Shown here: one piece after another, positions 17,682-28,600 of the stretch
How the letters are laid out: each line of letters opens with the position of its first letter
Numbering within the stretch: position 1 is the first letter of the stretch
Assembly: GCA_013415865.1 (NCBI GenBank)
Contig: CP058896.1
Location: 636,921 to 700,920, forward strand
Origin: Methanomassiliicoccales archaeon
GTDB taxonomy: Archaea > Thermoplasmatota > Thermoplasmata > Methanomassiliicoccales > UBA472
Length of the DNA stretch: 64,000 nt
Reading direction: 5' to 3'
Program-made: the position numbers and the translations under genes
Notes under the pieces: generated by a model
The model's database searches: none
What the model saw: the letters and a program-made list of their open reading frames with translations, nothing else
What the model was told of the DNA's origin: nothing

Positions 17682-19049
17682 TTAATCCGTAGCTGGGTAG
17701 ATGAACACCCCATGTGTACTTAGGTCGTAAGAAAGCCCCATCCATGACGTTACGTACTCTTGATGTATCGATTCTGGGTCCAGGTCAGAGAACAGGTCAG
17801 GATGCAATATCTTGGCCAGATAGACCGCACCTAAGATGCCCCCGGCAGCATTGTTGCGGAAATCTCCAGCAATGATGTATAGGTTCGAACTGACATAGGC
17901 ATCCGTGTTCTGTAAAAGGGGGCGGCTCAGCATGGCCGAGACGGCAGAGGCCATCTCTGCACTGTCGTTCATGTCATAACCATAAGCCGGTGTCATGATC
18001 GCACCTCCATATGTGTATCTGACAGTGTGGGTAAAAATGAACTCTGGATTCTTCGTCATGACCCATTCGATATCTACAGTTGTGGAGTATACGTTATTGG
18101 CACCTGACCAGTCCGGTAGGTCCTTTGCGATCGGGTCTCCCCCGGCCAAGATGCACATCTGGGAGAGGGGATCGATCATCGTATAAGTTGCACAATTGGT
18201 CGTCGTCCCATCTCTAAAATATTTATTGTATGAGGTCATGAGCACTGAAGGACGCTCTTCGGCCGTCAGGTTGCTGGTTCTCGCATAGATCATATCACGC
18301 AGCCCAAGCAGCCAATCCACATAATCAGCGGCCCTATCTTCCTTTCCAAAGATGTATCCTGCCTTCATGACCCCTGCCAAGAACCTGGAATCCTCGGGAA
18401 TGATGACATTGGGCCAATACAGACCTAGGAAGATAATGTTGGTGTTCGGTAATTTCTCCTGCTTTTCCGTGACAGCGTTCGAGAAGGTAAGGATGAGATC
18501 GAAATCCTGCTCAGTTAGGAATTCATAATCCGGATTGAACATATTATTCATGTTGACAATGGCACCATTGTCCTCTGGGAAGTAAAACCATTTAAGCTTG
18601 TAAGGAGCAAAGTCCAGGCCGGCAACAAGGTTCTGCACCCCGAGTATTCGTACCAGTTCGGCATTGCTCAGATACTCCACGCCGATCTTTTGTATCGGAT
18701 AATCGACCTTGACCTTGTTGCCGTTGCCATCTTTAATCCACAGGATCGATTGCTCATGGGCAATTATATCCTCGATCTGGGCAACATCGGCGATATTGAT
18801 CTCGCCATCGTTGTTGGCATCCGCATATTCTGTTGTGTTCAGCTCACCGGAAATTATAGACCTGACATAATCCAGGTCTTCCTCGTCTATATCCTCATCC
18901 AAATCTGCATTCCCATAGACCTCTAAGACAAACCTTGCTGGTCCTTTTTCCTCCTCTTCACTTGGTCTCGAGGACAAGTACACCGCAGCTGCTAATCCGG
19001 CCACGATTACTATGCAGACTATGCTTATTGTAATCATCTTGTTCTTCAT
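17682..19049 (-). CDS. Substrate-binding protein with dockerin-like domain (copy 2)
   Basis: Identical to the 455-aa protein at 4592-5959: hydrophobic export segment, two EF-hand-like dockerin repeats at about 46-98, then a TroA/BtuF-like binding domain. Its promoter region with the inverted repeat is also duplicated, so this copy should be expressed and regulated independently of the first. Confidence 0.8.
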   Translation of the reverse strand: MKNKMITISIVCIVIVAGLAAAVYLSSRPSEEEEKGPARFVLEVYGNADLDEDIDEEDLDYVRSIISGELNTTEYADANNDGEINIADVAQIEDIIAHEQSILWIKDGNGNKVKVDYPIQKIGVEYLSNAELVRILGVQNLVAGLDFAPYKLKWFYFPEDNGAIVNMNNMFNPDYEFLTEQDFDLILTFSNAVTEKQEKLPNTNIIFLGLYWPNVIIPEDSRFLAGVMKAGYIFGKEDRAADYVDWLLGLRDMIYARTSNLTAEERPSVLMTSYNKYFRDGTTTNCATYTMIDPLSQMCILAGGDPIAKDLPDWSGANNVYSTTVDIEWVMTKNPEFIFTHTVRYTYGGAIMTPAYGYDMNDSAEMASAVSAMLSRPLLQNTDAYVSSNLYIIAGDFRNNAAGGILGAVYLAKILHPDLFSDLDPESIHQEYVTSWMGLSYDLSTHGVFIYPATD

Positions 19050-19058
19050 ACAAACACC

Positions 19059-19085
19059 GTGTTACTTTTTTTAAAATCGTAACAC
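19059..19085. promoter_or_regulatory. Divergent promoter with inverted repeat GTGTTAC-N13-GTAACAC (copy 2)
   Basis: The second copy of the 7-bp inverted repeat and its A/T-rich core, with the same spacing to both divergent genes. A cell carrying both copies would have twice the number of operator sites for whatever regulator binds here. Confidence 0.55.
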
Positions 19086-19128
19086 TTAATTACTTTAAAA
19101 ACATTTGCCAGTCCAGTCGGTGAAGTTC

Positions 19129-19890
19129 GTGTTGCTTAGCGCAGATAAGGTGTATTTCTCATATGGTCAAGACCGAGTGTTGAACGGTATCTGCCTTACA
19201 GCACAATGTTCGGAGATCCTAGGAATAGTCGGTCCGAACGGTTCAGGTAAAACCACCTTTTTAAAGTGTATCAACAAGATATTGACACCCAGCCAAGGAA
19301 ACATCTTGCTTGAAGGGGATTTGATATCATCGATGCCCCGCATAGAGGTGGCCAAGCGCATCGGTTACGTTCCACAGAATTCTAACGGAAATGGTGGTCA
19401 GATCACCGTGTTCGAGGTAGTATTGATGGGCCGCAGACCTCACATTAACTGGTCCATCGGACAATCTGATGAGAACAAGGTATGGGCCGTACTCCGCTCG
19501 ATGAATATGGAGCACTTGGCCTCTCGACGCTTTGACGAACTTAGTAGCGGACAGCGGCAGAAGGTGCTGATCTCGAGAGCTCTGGCCCAGGAAGCAAAGG
19601 TGATATTGCTCGACGAACCGACCAGTAACCTGGACATCAGACATCAGCTGGAGGTCATGGAGATGCTCCGTTCTCTTGTGCGCGAAAAGTCGTTGGTGGC
19701 CATTGCCGTCGTCCATGACCTGGACCTGGCTTTGAAATATTGTGATAAGGTGGTGATGATGAAGGATGGGGTCGTCTTCGCCTCGGGTAATAAAAATGAT
19801 GTTCTCACACCCGAGAACATCGAGACCGTATATGGTGTCAAGGTAGCTATAGATAATTCCTATGGCAGACCACACATTGTTGTTCTTTGA
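19129..19890 (+). CDS. BtuD/FepC-type ABC transporter ATPase (copy 2)
   Basis: Identical to the ATPase at 6039-6800 (Walker A GPNGSGKTT, signature LSSGQRQK, Walker B VILLDEPT). The same start choice applies: GTG at 19129 downstream of a TATA-like box, with alternatives at 19105 (TTG) and 19120 (GTG). Confidence 0.88.
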   Translation: MLLSADKVYFSYGQDRVLNGICLTAQCSEILGIVGPNGSGKTTFLKCINKILTPSQGNILLEGDLISSMPRIEVAKRIGYVPQNSNGNGGQITVFEVVLMGRRPHINWSIGQSDENKVWAVLRSMNMEHLASRRFDELSSGQRQKVLISRALAQEAKVILLDEPTSNLDIRHQLEVMEMLRSLVREKSLVAIAVVHDLDLALKYCDKVVMMKDGVVFASGNKNDVLTPENIETVYGVKVAIDNSYGRPHIVVL

Positions 19891-20466
19891 TCAATTATTT
19901 TAGATAACGAATTGTTGTAACAAAAGGATCCGTTCATCTTCATGTTGCTTTTTCAGCCAAGCATGGACCTTCTTGAACAGACGTGTGTCCTTTGGCCCTT
20001 AGTAAGGATGCTGGACCCCGCCGGTCCAACGATGAAAGACGTTCAAAATTCCCATTGGGATAGCAGCAGATTATTGAAGAGAAGAACATTTTCGATGAAG
20101 AGATGCTTCTCTCCATAGTGTAACAAATTAAAAAAAATAATCCATAGAAATTTGGAAAGAACGGTCTTATCGAATACCCCCTCGTTCAAGAGTACTCGAA
20201 AAAGCAAGATCGACCATCAATCGGTATGGTTCCTATTGCTCATAAACTAATGATGCCTTATTAATGGCCATTTTATGGTTTAATGCAATATTCATATCAA
20301 GACCTTTGGCATTGATGGCTCTACAGCATTGAACTTCGAGCATTTGATATAGCCTAACCTGAACTTTATCGATTTGGTCGAAGAATGCTTTCTTGGATTC
20401 TTTTAGCTCAGGATATCCGGCCATAATCCATTTAACTACGAGCAGAGAATTCTAGAAAGTATCAGC
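19891..20466. other. Intergenic region with possible gene remnant (copy 2)
   Basis: Second copy of the gap after the ATPase. It holds the same broken minus-strand frame (around 19930-20050) and the same 63-codon frame, at 20233-20424. Nothing distinguishes it from copy 1. Confidence 0.35.
20233..20424 (-). CDS. Possible small protein of unknown function (copy 2)
   Basis: Identical to the 63-aa frame at 7143-7334, with the same reservations: no recognised motif, no clear ribosome binding site, and possibly part of a decayed gene. Confidence 0.25.
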   Translation of the reverse strand: MAGYPELKESKKAFFDQIDKVQVRLYQMLEVQCCRAINAKGLDMNIALNHKMAINKASLVYEQ

Positions 20467-20907
20467 ATGAGAACAATCTGCATCGTGCCCTGCGGGAAGC
20501 GCAAGATCTGGGATAGGAAACCGCAGGCCAGACCAACGGCAGCTAGGGAGGTCTACATCGGACCTTTCGCACAGAAGTGCCGAGAGTACGCGGAGGCGTT
20601 CTATCCTGACGATTGGTACATCCTCTCAGCCAAATATGGTTTCCTCGACCCTTTCGATATCATACCAGAACCTTATGATGTGACCTTCAACGATCCTTCG
20701 ACCAATCCCATCAGTATCGCCGAATTAACCATCCAGGCAGCCAGCATGGGTTTGTTGAATTACGAAAGAATAGTCGTACTAGGTGGCAAAAGATACTTGG
20801 ACATAGTCGAGCATGTATTTACCTCGAAAAAAATAGAGGCCCCGCTGGCAGGATGCACAGGCATCGGTGGGATGATGCATCGCCTTGATGAACTCATGAA
20901 CAGGTGA
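20467..20907 (+). CDS. DUF6884-like protein (copy 2)
   Basis: Identical to the 146-aa protein at 7377-7817 (VPCGKRKIWD, ILSAKYGFLD, VVLGGKRY). It keeps the 4-bp spacing to the following GIY-YIG-like gene, so the pair is duplicated as an intact unit. Confidence 0.6.
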   Translation: MRTICIVPCGKRKIWDRKPQARPTAAREVYIGPFAQKCREYAEAFYPDDWYILSAKYGFLDPFDIIPEPYDVTFNDPSTNPISIAELTIQAASMGLLNYERIVVLGGKRYLDIVEHVFTSKKIEAPLAGCTGIGGMMHRLDELMNR

Positions 20908-20911
20908 TAGG

Positions 20912-21610
20912 ATGGCCGACTTCGATTCATATAATGAGGACATCACCAGGTTTTATGAGTTAATGGCAGTGCTCGAGGATGGTCTAGGTGGAAAGAGGCT
21001 GTTGGGAGAGTGTACAGGAAAGCAGGCCTGGCCGAGACGTGGAGTTTACTTTATCTTTGAGGATGGTGAGACCAGGGCGGATGATCTTGAAGCGCTGCGT
21101 GTCACCCGAGTAGGCACCCATGCTATCAGAGAGGGGCAGGAAACCACACTCTGGGCACGACTAAGGAATCATCGTGGAACAAAGACCGGGGGAGGGTACC
21201 AACGCAGCTCGGTGTTCAGGAGACACGTTGGCCTGGCCCTCATGAACCGGTTCCAGGACACCATCGAAATTCCAAGCTGGAAAAACTACAACCCAACGAA
21301 AGAAGAAAGGCAACGTGAATGGGAGCTCGAGAGATTGGTATCAAACTATATTGGAAAAACGAGGTTGCTCTGGCTCTCTATTGAAGACGCTCCATCTCCT
21401 ATTAGCGACCGAGCGTATATTGAGAAGCAGGCGATAGCTCTTCTCTCTAATCCACTTAACAGAGATCGGCCAACGAGTGGTTGGTTAGGTAACTACAGCC
21501 CAAGGAATGAGATCAAGTCAAGTGGCCTTTGGAATGTGGATCATGTAAGCGTTAACTATGAACCAAAGTTTCTTGATGTATTCGAAAAATACGTTAAGAA
21601 GTCAATTTAG
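20912..21610 (+). CDS. GIY-YIG-like nuclease-fold protein (copy 2)
   Basis: Identical to the 232-aa protein at 7822-8520, with GVYFIFE, TRVGTHA and LWARLRNHRG as the visible GIY-YIG-type core. It is complete and preceded by the same GATAGG motif. Confidence 0.6.
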   Translation: MADFDSYNEDITRFYELMAVLEDGLGGKRLLGECTGKQAWPRRGVYFIFEDGETRADDLEALRVTRVGTHAIREGQETTLWARLRNHRGTKTGGGYQRSSVFRRHVGLALMNRFQDTIEIPSWKNYNPTKEERQREWELERLVSNYIGKTRLLWLSIEDAPSPISDRAYIEKQAIALLSNPLNRDRPTSGWLGNYSPRNEIKSSGLWNVDHVSVNYEPKFLDVFEKYVKKSI

Positions 21611-21926
21611 ACCTAGGATGTGAATTGGAAGCTCCCCTCTTTTTATCGCATATAAGAAAAGCATTTCATCGGATAGACATTGAGATGTCAGGGGAATGGG
21701 TGACATTTTTTGTAATTATCTATGGCCCCTGAACCCAAGGTGCGGGGGGAGGCCCTCGTAACATATGATAGCCAGCAATCTACTAACGATAGTCAATCAA
21801 GGGGTTTTAGGTATAAACATTTTTAAATATATTTTTTAAATATAATATACTAATTATTTAAATACTATGATTCTTCTCAGCGTAATTTGATATAAAACGC
21901 ACAAAATATATCATAGATTGAGGTTA
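21611..21926. other. Intergenic region, A/T-rich, with second tRNA-end-like 12-mer (copy 2)
   Basis: Second copy of the gap between the convergent GIY-YIG-like and NACHT genes. The 12-mer matching the tRNA-Leu 3' end is at 21741-21752. If that 12-mer is an attachment site, this copy is the one nearer the integrase. Confidence 0.5.
21741..21752 (+). repeat. Candidate attachment-site remnant matching tRNA-Leu 3' end (copy 2)
   Basis: TGCGGGGGGAGG again, in direct orientation with 38473-38484. Excision between this site and the tRNA would remove about 16.7 kb holding one NACHT gene, the complete helicase/methyltransferase module and the recombinases. Excision from the copy at 8651 would remove about 29.8 kb. 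Confidence 0.35.
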
Positions 21927-24900
21927 TTAAACCAACCGGCCAAATAATTCTTCATCGGATATTTCAATATATTCTCCATTCAAGATGTAAACATTTTCCA
22001 TCGCTGAGTAGCAAAAATCAATAGTTAATTGATTTGATTTATTTTTTGCCGCGATTTCTTGAATCTTTGTTATACTGGCCTTTGACCCGATTAATCCTAA
22101 TCCCTCAATAGCACGGCGAAATGCACTGTCATTAAGCTGCGGATAAGATTCTATGAAATTCGAATACCATTCTTCATCCTTTTTCGATATAAGCGCGTTC
22201 ATAGCCCTAAGAGCTCGTTCGGTAACGATACCACCATTACTTACTACATTTTTCAAAGCAATCTCTTTTAAGATTACAAGAGAGGACTCCCCACCAATTT
22301 TTTCTAAGGACTCGATACACTGATGCTCCAAAAATAATCTATATCGTTCATCTTGAATGGTTGAAGCTAGAGTGAATTTTACCATTTCAATTGCATATTC
22401 TTGGTCAAATATTGGGGCAATTTCAACTATATCTGATAAAGCATACATTTCCATGTGTGTACCTTTATTTGTTATCAATTCATTGAGAATTGATTTTGCC
22501 TTTGTAACTTCGCCAATGATGCAAAATGTCTTTGAAACCCTCACAATGCTTCTATCTTGTTGACAGTAGTTTAATAAATCATTGAGAACGGGTAACATTT
22601 CGATAGCCTTACTATCCTCAATTTTTTCTAGGAGGATTTCGAAGGCAGGTTGAGATATATTTCCTAGGAAGTCTCGTTGTTTCGTAAGTTCTAGTAACAT
22701 TCCTTTTTCCGCCAATACTTTAATTGCTTCCCGTTGAGCCCACCAAACATCGTCAATATGTCCAACAAGGTATTCTTTTATGGTCGGAGCTGGAAATCTT
22801 TGTAACCCATCCAATGCATAAGCCCTCACAAGTTGTTCTTTACTATCAAGCAACTTGATGAACACATCTTTTGGAACCCTCCCCTTTGACTGAGAAAGTG
22901 CTTTCGCGCATTCTACAATGATGTTCTTGTCACTTTTCTTTTCGGTAACCTGTCCAATCAGGTAATCCACAACTTTATCATCCTTAAAACTAGCCAATAT
23001 TTCATTTGTATACATTCCATAAGTTTTGTCTTCCTGCATATCCTTCAAGCTCTCAACCAAGGACGGTACAATGCTTGCATCTCCGATTTCGATTAGAACT
23101 GTAGCTAAACCGCCATCTTTACTGGTTTTCTCAATATCTCCTTTTTCAAGATAAAATTCCAATAGAGCTTTTTTTAATCCATCTGTCATATGGCCCGACC
23201 GTAGGACTATTAGGATTGCATCTTTACAATTTTGACTAGTAAACAAGTCAGGTTCTCTTTTCCAAATTTCGATAATTTTCAGATAGTCCCCTTCCTTATT
23301 GTGGGCTATAGAAAGAGCAATATTACCTGGAATAGTTTGGTCGAAGAATAACCTCCCATTGCCACTCAAATCGATATTCTGACTTAGTAATTCCTGACCA
23401 CGAGTCGAGCCGATGATATTCAGTTGTTTCAACGCCATCATTTTTACATCGGTATATTCACAATCCATGAATAACTTGTAAAATATTTCTTCGGAATAAG
23501 TTGATTGAAGTCTACGAAGGATGTTCATTGCTCTGAATCTAGTTATTGTGACAAGAGATGAACATTTCCTAGCCAATGATAATGAAATACGGTGACAAAT
23601 TTCATCATCGATATTATTCACCTCAACGGCACAACGCCCAGCTAAAAATAGGTGGCTCTTCTCAATATCGATAACATAAGTACCCCCGTCCTCTATACTC
23701 CCAGCAGCCAATTCAATGATTGGAGTCCAATAAATCTTGCTGATTTTCGTTGATAAAATTGTCAATTTTGATGAATACTTATTTGCAAATGCTTCACTGG
23801 CAAAATAATCTAAGAAAATTCTATGACAAAATGAAATGGAATTGTTTTCGTAATTGACCAAACCGATTAGGGAAAGGTCTTCAAGAATACCCCTCTTATC
23901 AACATCAGCAGGAATCGAACACCCATCCTTTAACTCCTTGATTAATGGAATTAACACCTTATCGATTTCTGAACTGGATAGAGTTACTCCTTTCTCCCCA
24001 TCAATTATTTCATAGGCAAGTTCAGCTAGAATCCTTTTTCTAATATCCCATTCAATTGTGTTCGATGCTCTGCTATCTTTGCCTTTTTCCCACAATTTCA
24101 TGAGTTCAATAATTCTCTGAATCGTCTTTCTTCGGGATGATGGGAGATATTTATCTTCTTTAAAGATTAAAGCCAAGAATGTAAGTATTAATGTGTTATG
24201 CGCATCTTTACCAATTCCACATCTCGCCATCTCATTATAGAATGAATATTTTTCAGCTCCAAAATATAGACCCGAAATCTCTAGAACCACCTCATCGTCA
24301 AGAGGTTCTATGATAAATGTCGATGCATTGTGTAGGAAGGGTGGCCTAGAATCTCGTGAAGATATTATAAAACGGCTGTTGCCCACTTCCGAAATAGCTT
24401 CGATTTCGTGAATTGCGTCTATAACATACTTTTCTTCTATCTCATCGAATCCATCAAACAAGAAAAGGAACATATTTTTATTCAGCATCTCGGAAAATCT
24501 AGCATCCGATGGCGTCATCCCATATTTTTCTAATGAATTTTTTATTAATGACCTTATGTTAAGATTTAATCCATATCGCCTGAGCTGAATATATACGGGA
24601 ATTAATGGTGACTGGCCGCGAAGACATTCTGTTGATTTTTGATAGGCTAAATATCTTAGGGTTGTTGATTTACCAATACCAGATGGTCCAATTATGATTC
24701 TAATTTTTCCATAATCCTTGTTGATAAGGTCCAATAGACTTATCTTTTCAGTATTATCTTTGATACCCCCTTCCAGACCTTTCCTTCGGAATTGTAACAT
24801 TTTTTCTGGTGGGTACTGCTCAATATTCTGACCAATTCCTGATTCCATTTCAAAAGGGACTTGCCAATCAAATAAGTCTTCGTTTATCTTTTTAAGATAC

Positions 24901-25478
24901 GATAAAAAATCTGATAATTGTAGTTTTAAAAAGGAAGCATCATCTCCAGCATACATCATTCCCAGTGATTCTTTGAGATTAATTGTTTGGATTATTTCCG
25001 CATGCTTTTTTGTCGTTTGAATATCTTTACTCAAAATGTGTATTAAAATTTCAGATTTAATATCTAAATCCTCCATTGTTTCAGCAAAAAAGATTGGTTC
25101 GTTGACATCATTGACCATCAGACTTTTCCCGTTAGTCATGACAATAAAATTTACGCCGACGCCGATGGCATAAGATGTCATTTGTTTTAGATGATTGTCT
25201 AACTTTTCTTCAGGACCTTTGCTTTCAACAACAAATTTCGGTTTATCGGTCGTCCCATTACATACAACATAATCAGGCTTTTGACTTTTAGGCAACTTAT
25301 CAGAAGAAAAACTTCTGCGACCATAATTAATTTTAAAGACTGGGTATTCTTTCTCAGGTTTAATATCTTCTCGAGAGTATCCCAACAATTCTGTTAAGAG
25401 GGGAATGATGAAGTTCTGACTCACTTCCGCTTCATTGGCGTAAGTCAGCGTGCCAAAAGTATCAAAGATTTTACCCAT
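21927..25478 (-). CDS. PD-(D/E)XK nuclease-NACHT NTPase-HEAT repeat immune-type protein (copy 2)
   Basis: Identical to the 1183-aa protein at 8837-12388: D69/E85-x-K87 nuclease motif, GPSGIGKST Walker A, DGFDE Walker B and C-terminal HEAT-like repeats. Both copies are intact, which is notable because proteins of this kind are normally kept at low level to avoid self-toxicity. This copy is divergent from the complete helicase, while copy 1 is divergent from the truncated one. Confidence 0.82.
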   Translation of the reverse strand: MGKIFDTFGTLTYANEAEVSQNFIIPLLTELLGYSREDIKPEKEYPVFKINYGRRSFSSDKLPKSQKPDYVVCNGTTDKPKFVVESKGPEEKLDNHLKQMTSYAIGVGVNFIVMTNGKSLMVNDVNEPIFFAETMEDLDIKSEILIHILSKDIQTTKKHAEIIQTINLKESLGMMYAGDDASFLKLQLSDFLSYLKKINEDLFDWQVPFEMESGIGQNIEQYPPEKMLQFRRKGLEGGIKDNTEKISLLDLINKDYGKIRIIIGPSGIGKSTTLRYLAYQKSTECLRGQSPLIPVYIQLRRYGLNLNIRSLIKNSLEKYGMTPSDARFSEMLNKNMFLFLFDGFDEIEEKYVIDAIHEIEAISEVGNSRFIISSRDSRPPFLHNASTFIIEPLDDEVVLEISGLYFGAEKYSFYNEMARCGIGKDAHNTLILTFLALIFKEDKYLPSSRRKTIQRIIELMKLWEKGKDSRASNTIEWDIRKRILAELAYEIIDGEKGVTLSSSEIDKVLIPLIKELKDGCSIPADVDKRGILEDLSLIGLVNYENNSISFCHRIFLDYFASEAFANKYSSKLTILSTKISKIYWTPIIELAAGSIEDGGTYVIDIEKSHLFLAGRCAVEVNNIDDEICHRISLSLARKCSSLVTITRFRAMNILRRLQSTYSEEIFYKLFMDCEYTDVKMMALKQLNIIGSTRGQELLSQNIDLSGNGRLFFDQTIPGNIALSIAHNKEGDYLKIIEIWKREPDLFTSQNCKDAILIVLRSGHMTDGLKKALLEFYLEKGDIEKTSKDGGLATVLIEIGDASIVPSLVESLKDMQEDKTYGMYTNEILASFKDDKVVDYLIGQVTEKKSDKNIIVECAKALSQSKGRVPKDVFIKLLDSKEQLVRAYALDGLQRFPAPTIKEYLVGHIDDVWWAQREAIKVLAEKGMLLELTKQRDFLGNISQPAFEILLEKIEDSKAIEMLPVLNDLLNYCQQDRSIVRVSKTFCIIGEVTKAKSILNELITNKGTHMEMYALSDIVEIAPIFDQEYAIEMVKFTLASTIQDERYRLFLEHQCIESLEKIGGESSLVILKEIALKNVVSNGGIVTERALRAMNALISKKDEEWYSNFIESYPQLNDSAFRRAIEGLGLIGSKASITKIQEIAAKNKSNQLTIDFCYSAMENVYILNGEYIEISDEELFGRLV

Positions 25479-25656
25479 TGAATATGGGCATGGTTTCTTG
25501 AATTAAAATTAATGTGTGGAAATTTTCAATTTAATTGTCAAACGAATGAACAAAATGTTACCGACATAGTCGAATAATTTATGTTGTTTAAACCGACCAA
25601 TAATCGATGGGTTAGATTTATTGATAATGAAATATCTACAACCCCTGGCGATTTGA

Positions 25657-28600
25657 TTGGCGGGGGAAGAGTTAATCAAGGATGTCAAGGAAATTTATCA
25701 TAAGCTTATTCGTCGGGAATACTCCAAATATGAGCAATCCAAGACGATTAAGAGCGTTTCCCTTCAAACCAAAGACTTTGATGAATTGGGCATCCATCCA
25801 GATTTTCTGGAATACCTTGTTGATAATGGCTATTTAATTAAGCTTGGAGATGGTGAATATCGAACCCTCCTGATGGATGTCGTTTTCCGCTCGGCGGATG
25901 TGCGAGTAAAATATGGTGGAACAAAATATGTGCTGGAATCCGAGTTGAAGCTAAAGGTTCGTCCAATTTTGAGGCATGATTATATAAAATTTGAAAGAGA
26001 AGATAAAGAGCTTCGAGAGCTTAAGGAATCGATAACAAGAAAGCTGGGCAATAGTAAGCTAACTGAAAATTTTCTCATGGCCTTGAGTCGGTCTGGGGTA
26101 ATTGGATTATCAAAATATCAATATCAATCAATAATCAGCATTCTTAATAGTGACAAAGATGTTGTGGTCTCTGCTCCAACGGCATTTGGCAAGACCTATA
26201 CATTTGTTATCCCAATGCTTGTAGAATGCCTCAAAGCGGATATTGAGGGGGCTAATGGTTCAACAGCTGTAATTTTCTACCCTCGAAAATCACTTGGCTC
26301 CGACCAGATGGGCAAGTTGATTAAATTGGTGGATAACATTAACACATGTTGTGGAACGAAGATAACCATTGGTATCGATGAGGGAGACACAAAGAAACGG
26401 GCAGAAATTAGAGATGGAGAAATTTTTCGAGGAATTAAGTGCCCCCACCACGATGAACAAACATTATCGTTTCTTGACAAGCGTGTTTATTGCCCAAAAG
26501 GTCATCATTATCTTGATTTCATTAATTCTTCAAAGGATAGTTTTAAAACCAATCCACCCAGCATTGTTATTACTAACATCTACTCGTACCCATACAGATT
26601 ATCAAATACGGCAAACTGGACCAACGGCTATCTTAATAAGGACATCAAATTTTTCATATTCGATGAAATCCACGCATATCGGGGTATTGTCGCTGGAATG
26701 CTGAAGTATTTTATAGGAATCCTTAGGAGTCTAGTTGCACCTAACGCGAGGGTTGTTCTTTCTTCTGCAACAATCCCTCACTTAGAGGACTTTGTTACTG
26801 AGATAACATCAAAAAAATTAGACAACATGCTCGACTTGGTTTATAAGGAGAGTCGATATGGTCGAGATTCGGAGAAGTTGGAACTTTATCTCCTGGTGGG
26901 TATTAATCCATACACCTCTTGGGAAACCTACACCCACGAATTAGCTATCTACCTATCTTCAGTGAATAGGTTGAGAGAAAATAAGAACCTCCAGAGTTTG
27001 ATTTTCATTGACAGCGTAAAAAATATCAACCGAGTCTATGGGCAGGCGAGGGAAGCTATCAAACTCGGTGACCCGAAAGACCATTTCAATTCAGCAATTG
27101 ATGTGAGACACCCTTATTCTTATTGGGCATATAACGACAAGTTTAAAGTCAATCCAGAAGAGATTGATACAAGTAAAGAACTGCTGGAATTGAGAAAGGA
27201 AATAGATTCTAATCTAAGCTATCACTATTCTCAGAGGCCGGACCGCTTCGAAATCGAAGAGAAAATTAAGAAAGGAAATATCGATGTTGTATTCACTACA
27301 TCGACTCTTGAACTCGGGGTGGATTATGATAATGTCTCTGTTGTGGTGAATGCGGGAATACCATTTAGCTTAGAGAGCATTGTCCAGCGTGTTGGTAGGG
27401 CAGGAAGGAAAGAAAGTACAACGCTGAATACTTCGTTATCTATTGTAGTTGTGAAGAACAATCCGCTCCAATATTTTTACCTGTATAAGGGCATCGATTT
27501 CCTCATCGACCCTGACATGATGCAGAAGATACCAGTCTCGTTCAACAACCAGTTTGTCATACTTTATTCCTCGATGCTGTATTCAGTAGCCACATTTGCA
27601 AAGCAAGGAGGCGATGTTAAGGGTAATGTTAACACGCTCCGGTCCATCATTGATTATATCGATAAAAACGAGACCAGGATTAGAGCGGAACTGGGTATGC
27701 GGGTAGACTTCTCTAAAATAAGAGAAAACACAAAGAAAATTATTGAGATATTGGGTAGAGATGATATTGATGACAAGTGCAAAGAAGTGCAGTCGTATTT
27801 GAATTCCTTGTGGTTGAAGGATTCTTTGCTAGAAATCGACCAAGACATTGGGCGTATAGTTGAGATGGTTGAATCCAGCATGGAAAGAGTAGCTACAAGA
27901 GAAAGAGAGCACTTTCAAAAACATCTATCCTCGATTAAGGACCTTAGAAAACATATATTAGACGAAACCATCGAATTGGATGAACTGGAAGTTATTTTGT
28001 GTAATCTGCAAAACGAGGTAGACCAAACAAAAAATATGATTAGGTCGCAGCAGCACCCACTTATTGAGAGCAAGAAAGAGTTGCAAGACCTTTCCCAATC
28101 ACTGTTCGATGCTGCTGAGGGGGCTGGAAAAACCACCGCCACCAAAGGTAAGCTTACCAAAGAGCAGTATGGTATATTCTCGCGCGCCTGTGAAATTCAT
28201 AAAAGTATGAGCGACCACATTATCAAGCTCATAGAAACTCTGGTTGGAGTCAAATTCATGGGCACTCAGTTCATGGACCAATTGATTTTCATTAAACCAA
28301 TGCATCAATCTGGAAATGGGGAGGAGGAATTCCTGACCAATGTTGTTGAGCGCATACCCCCCTTTGAACTAGCCAATGTCCCATTTGAATCTAAAGAAGC
28401 TCGAGAATTGACTAACGCTGTGGGCGCTCGGCATGTATGGTTCCCCAAGCCAAAATATCGATACATTTTGACTCCAGACGCAGTTCCAAGGCTAATAACC
28501 AACCTTGACACCAACGGTTTATCAGGTGGGGTCGCCTCTAAAATGGGAAGCCTGATGGTCCCTGAGTCCATAGAGCTTATTGATGTTTCTGCATTGGATA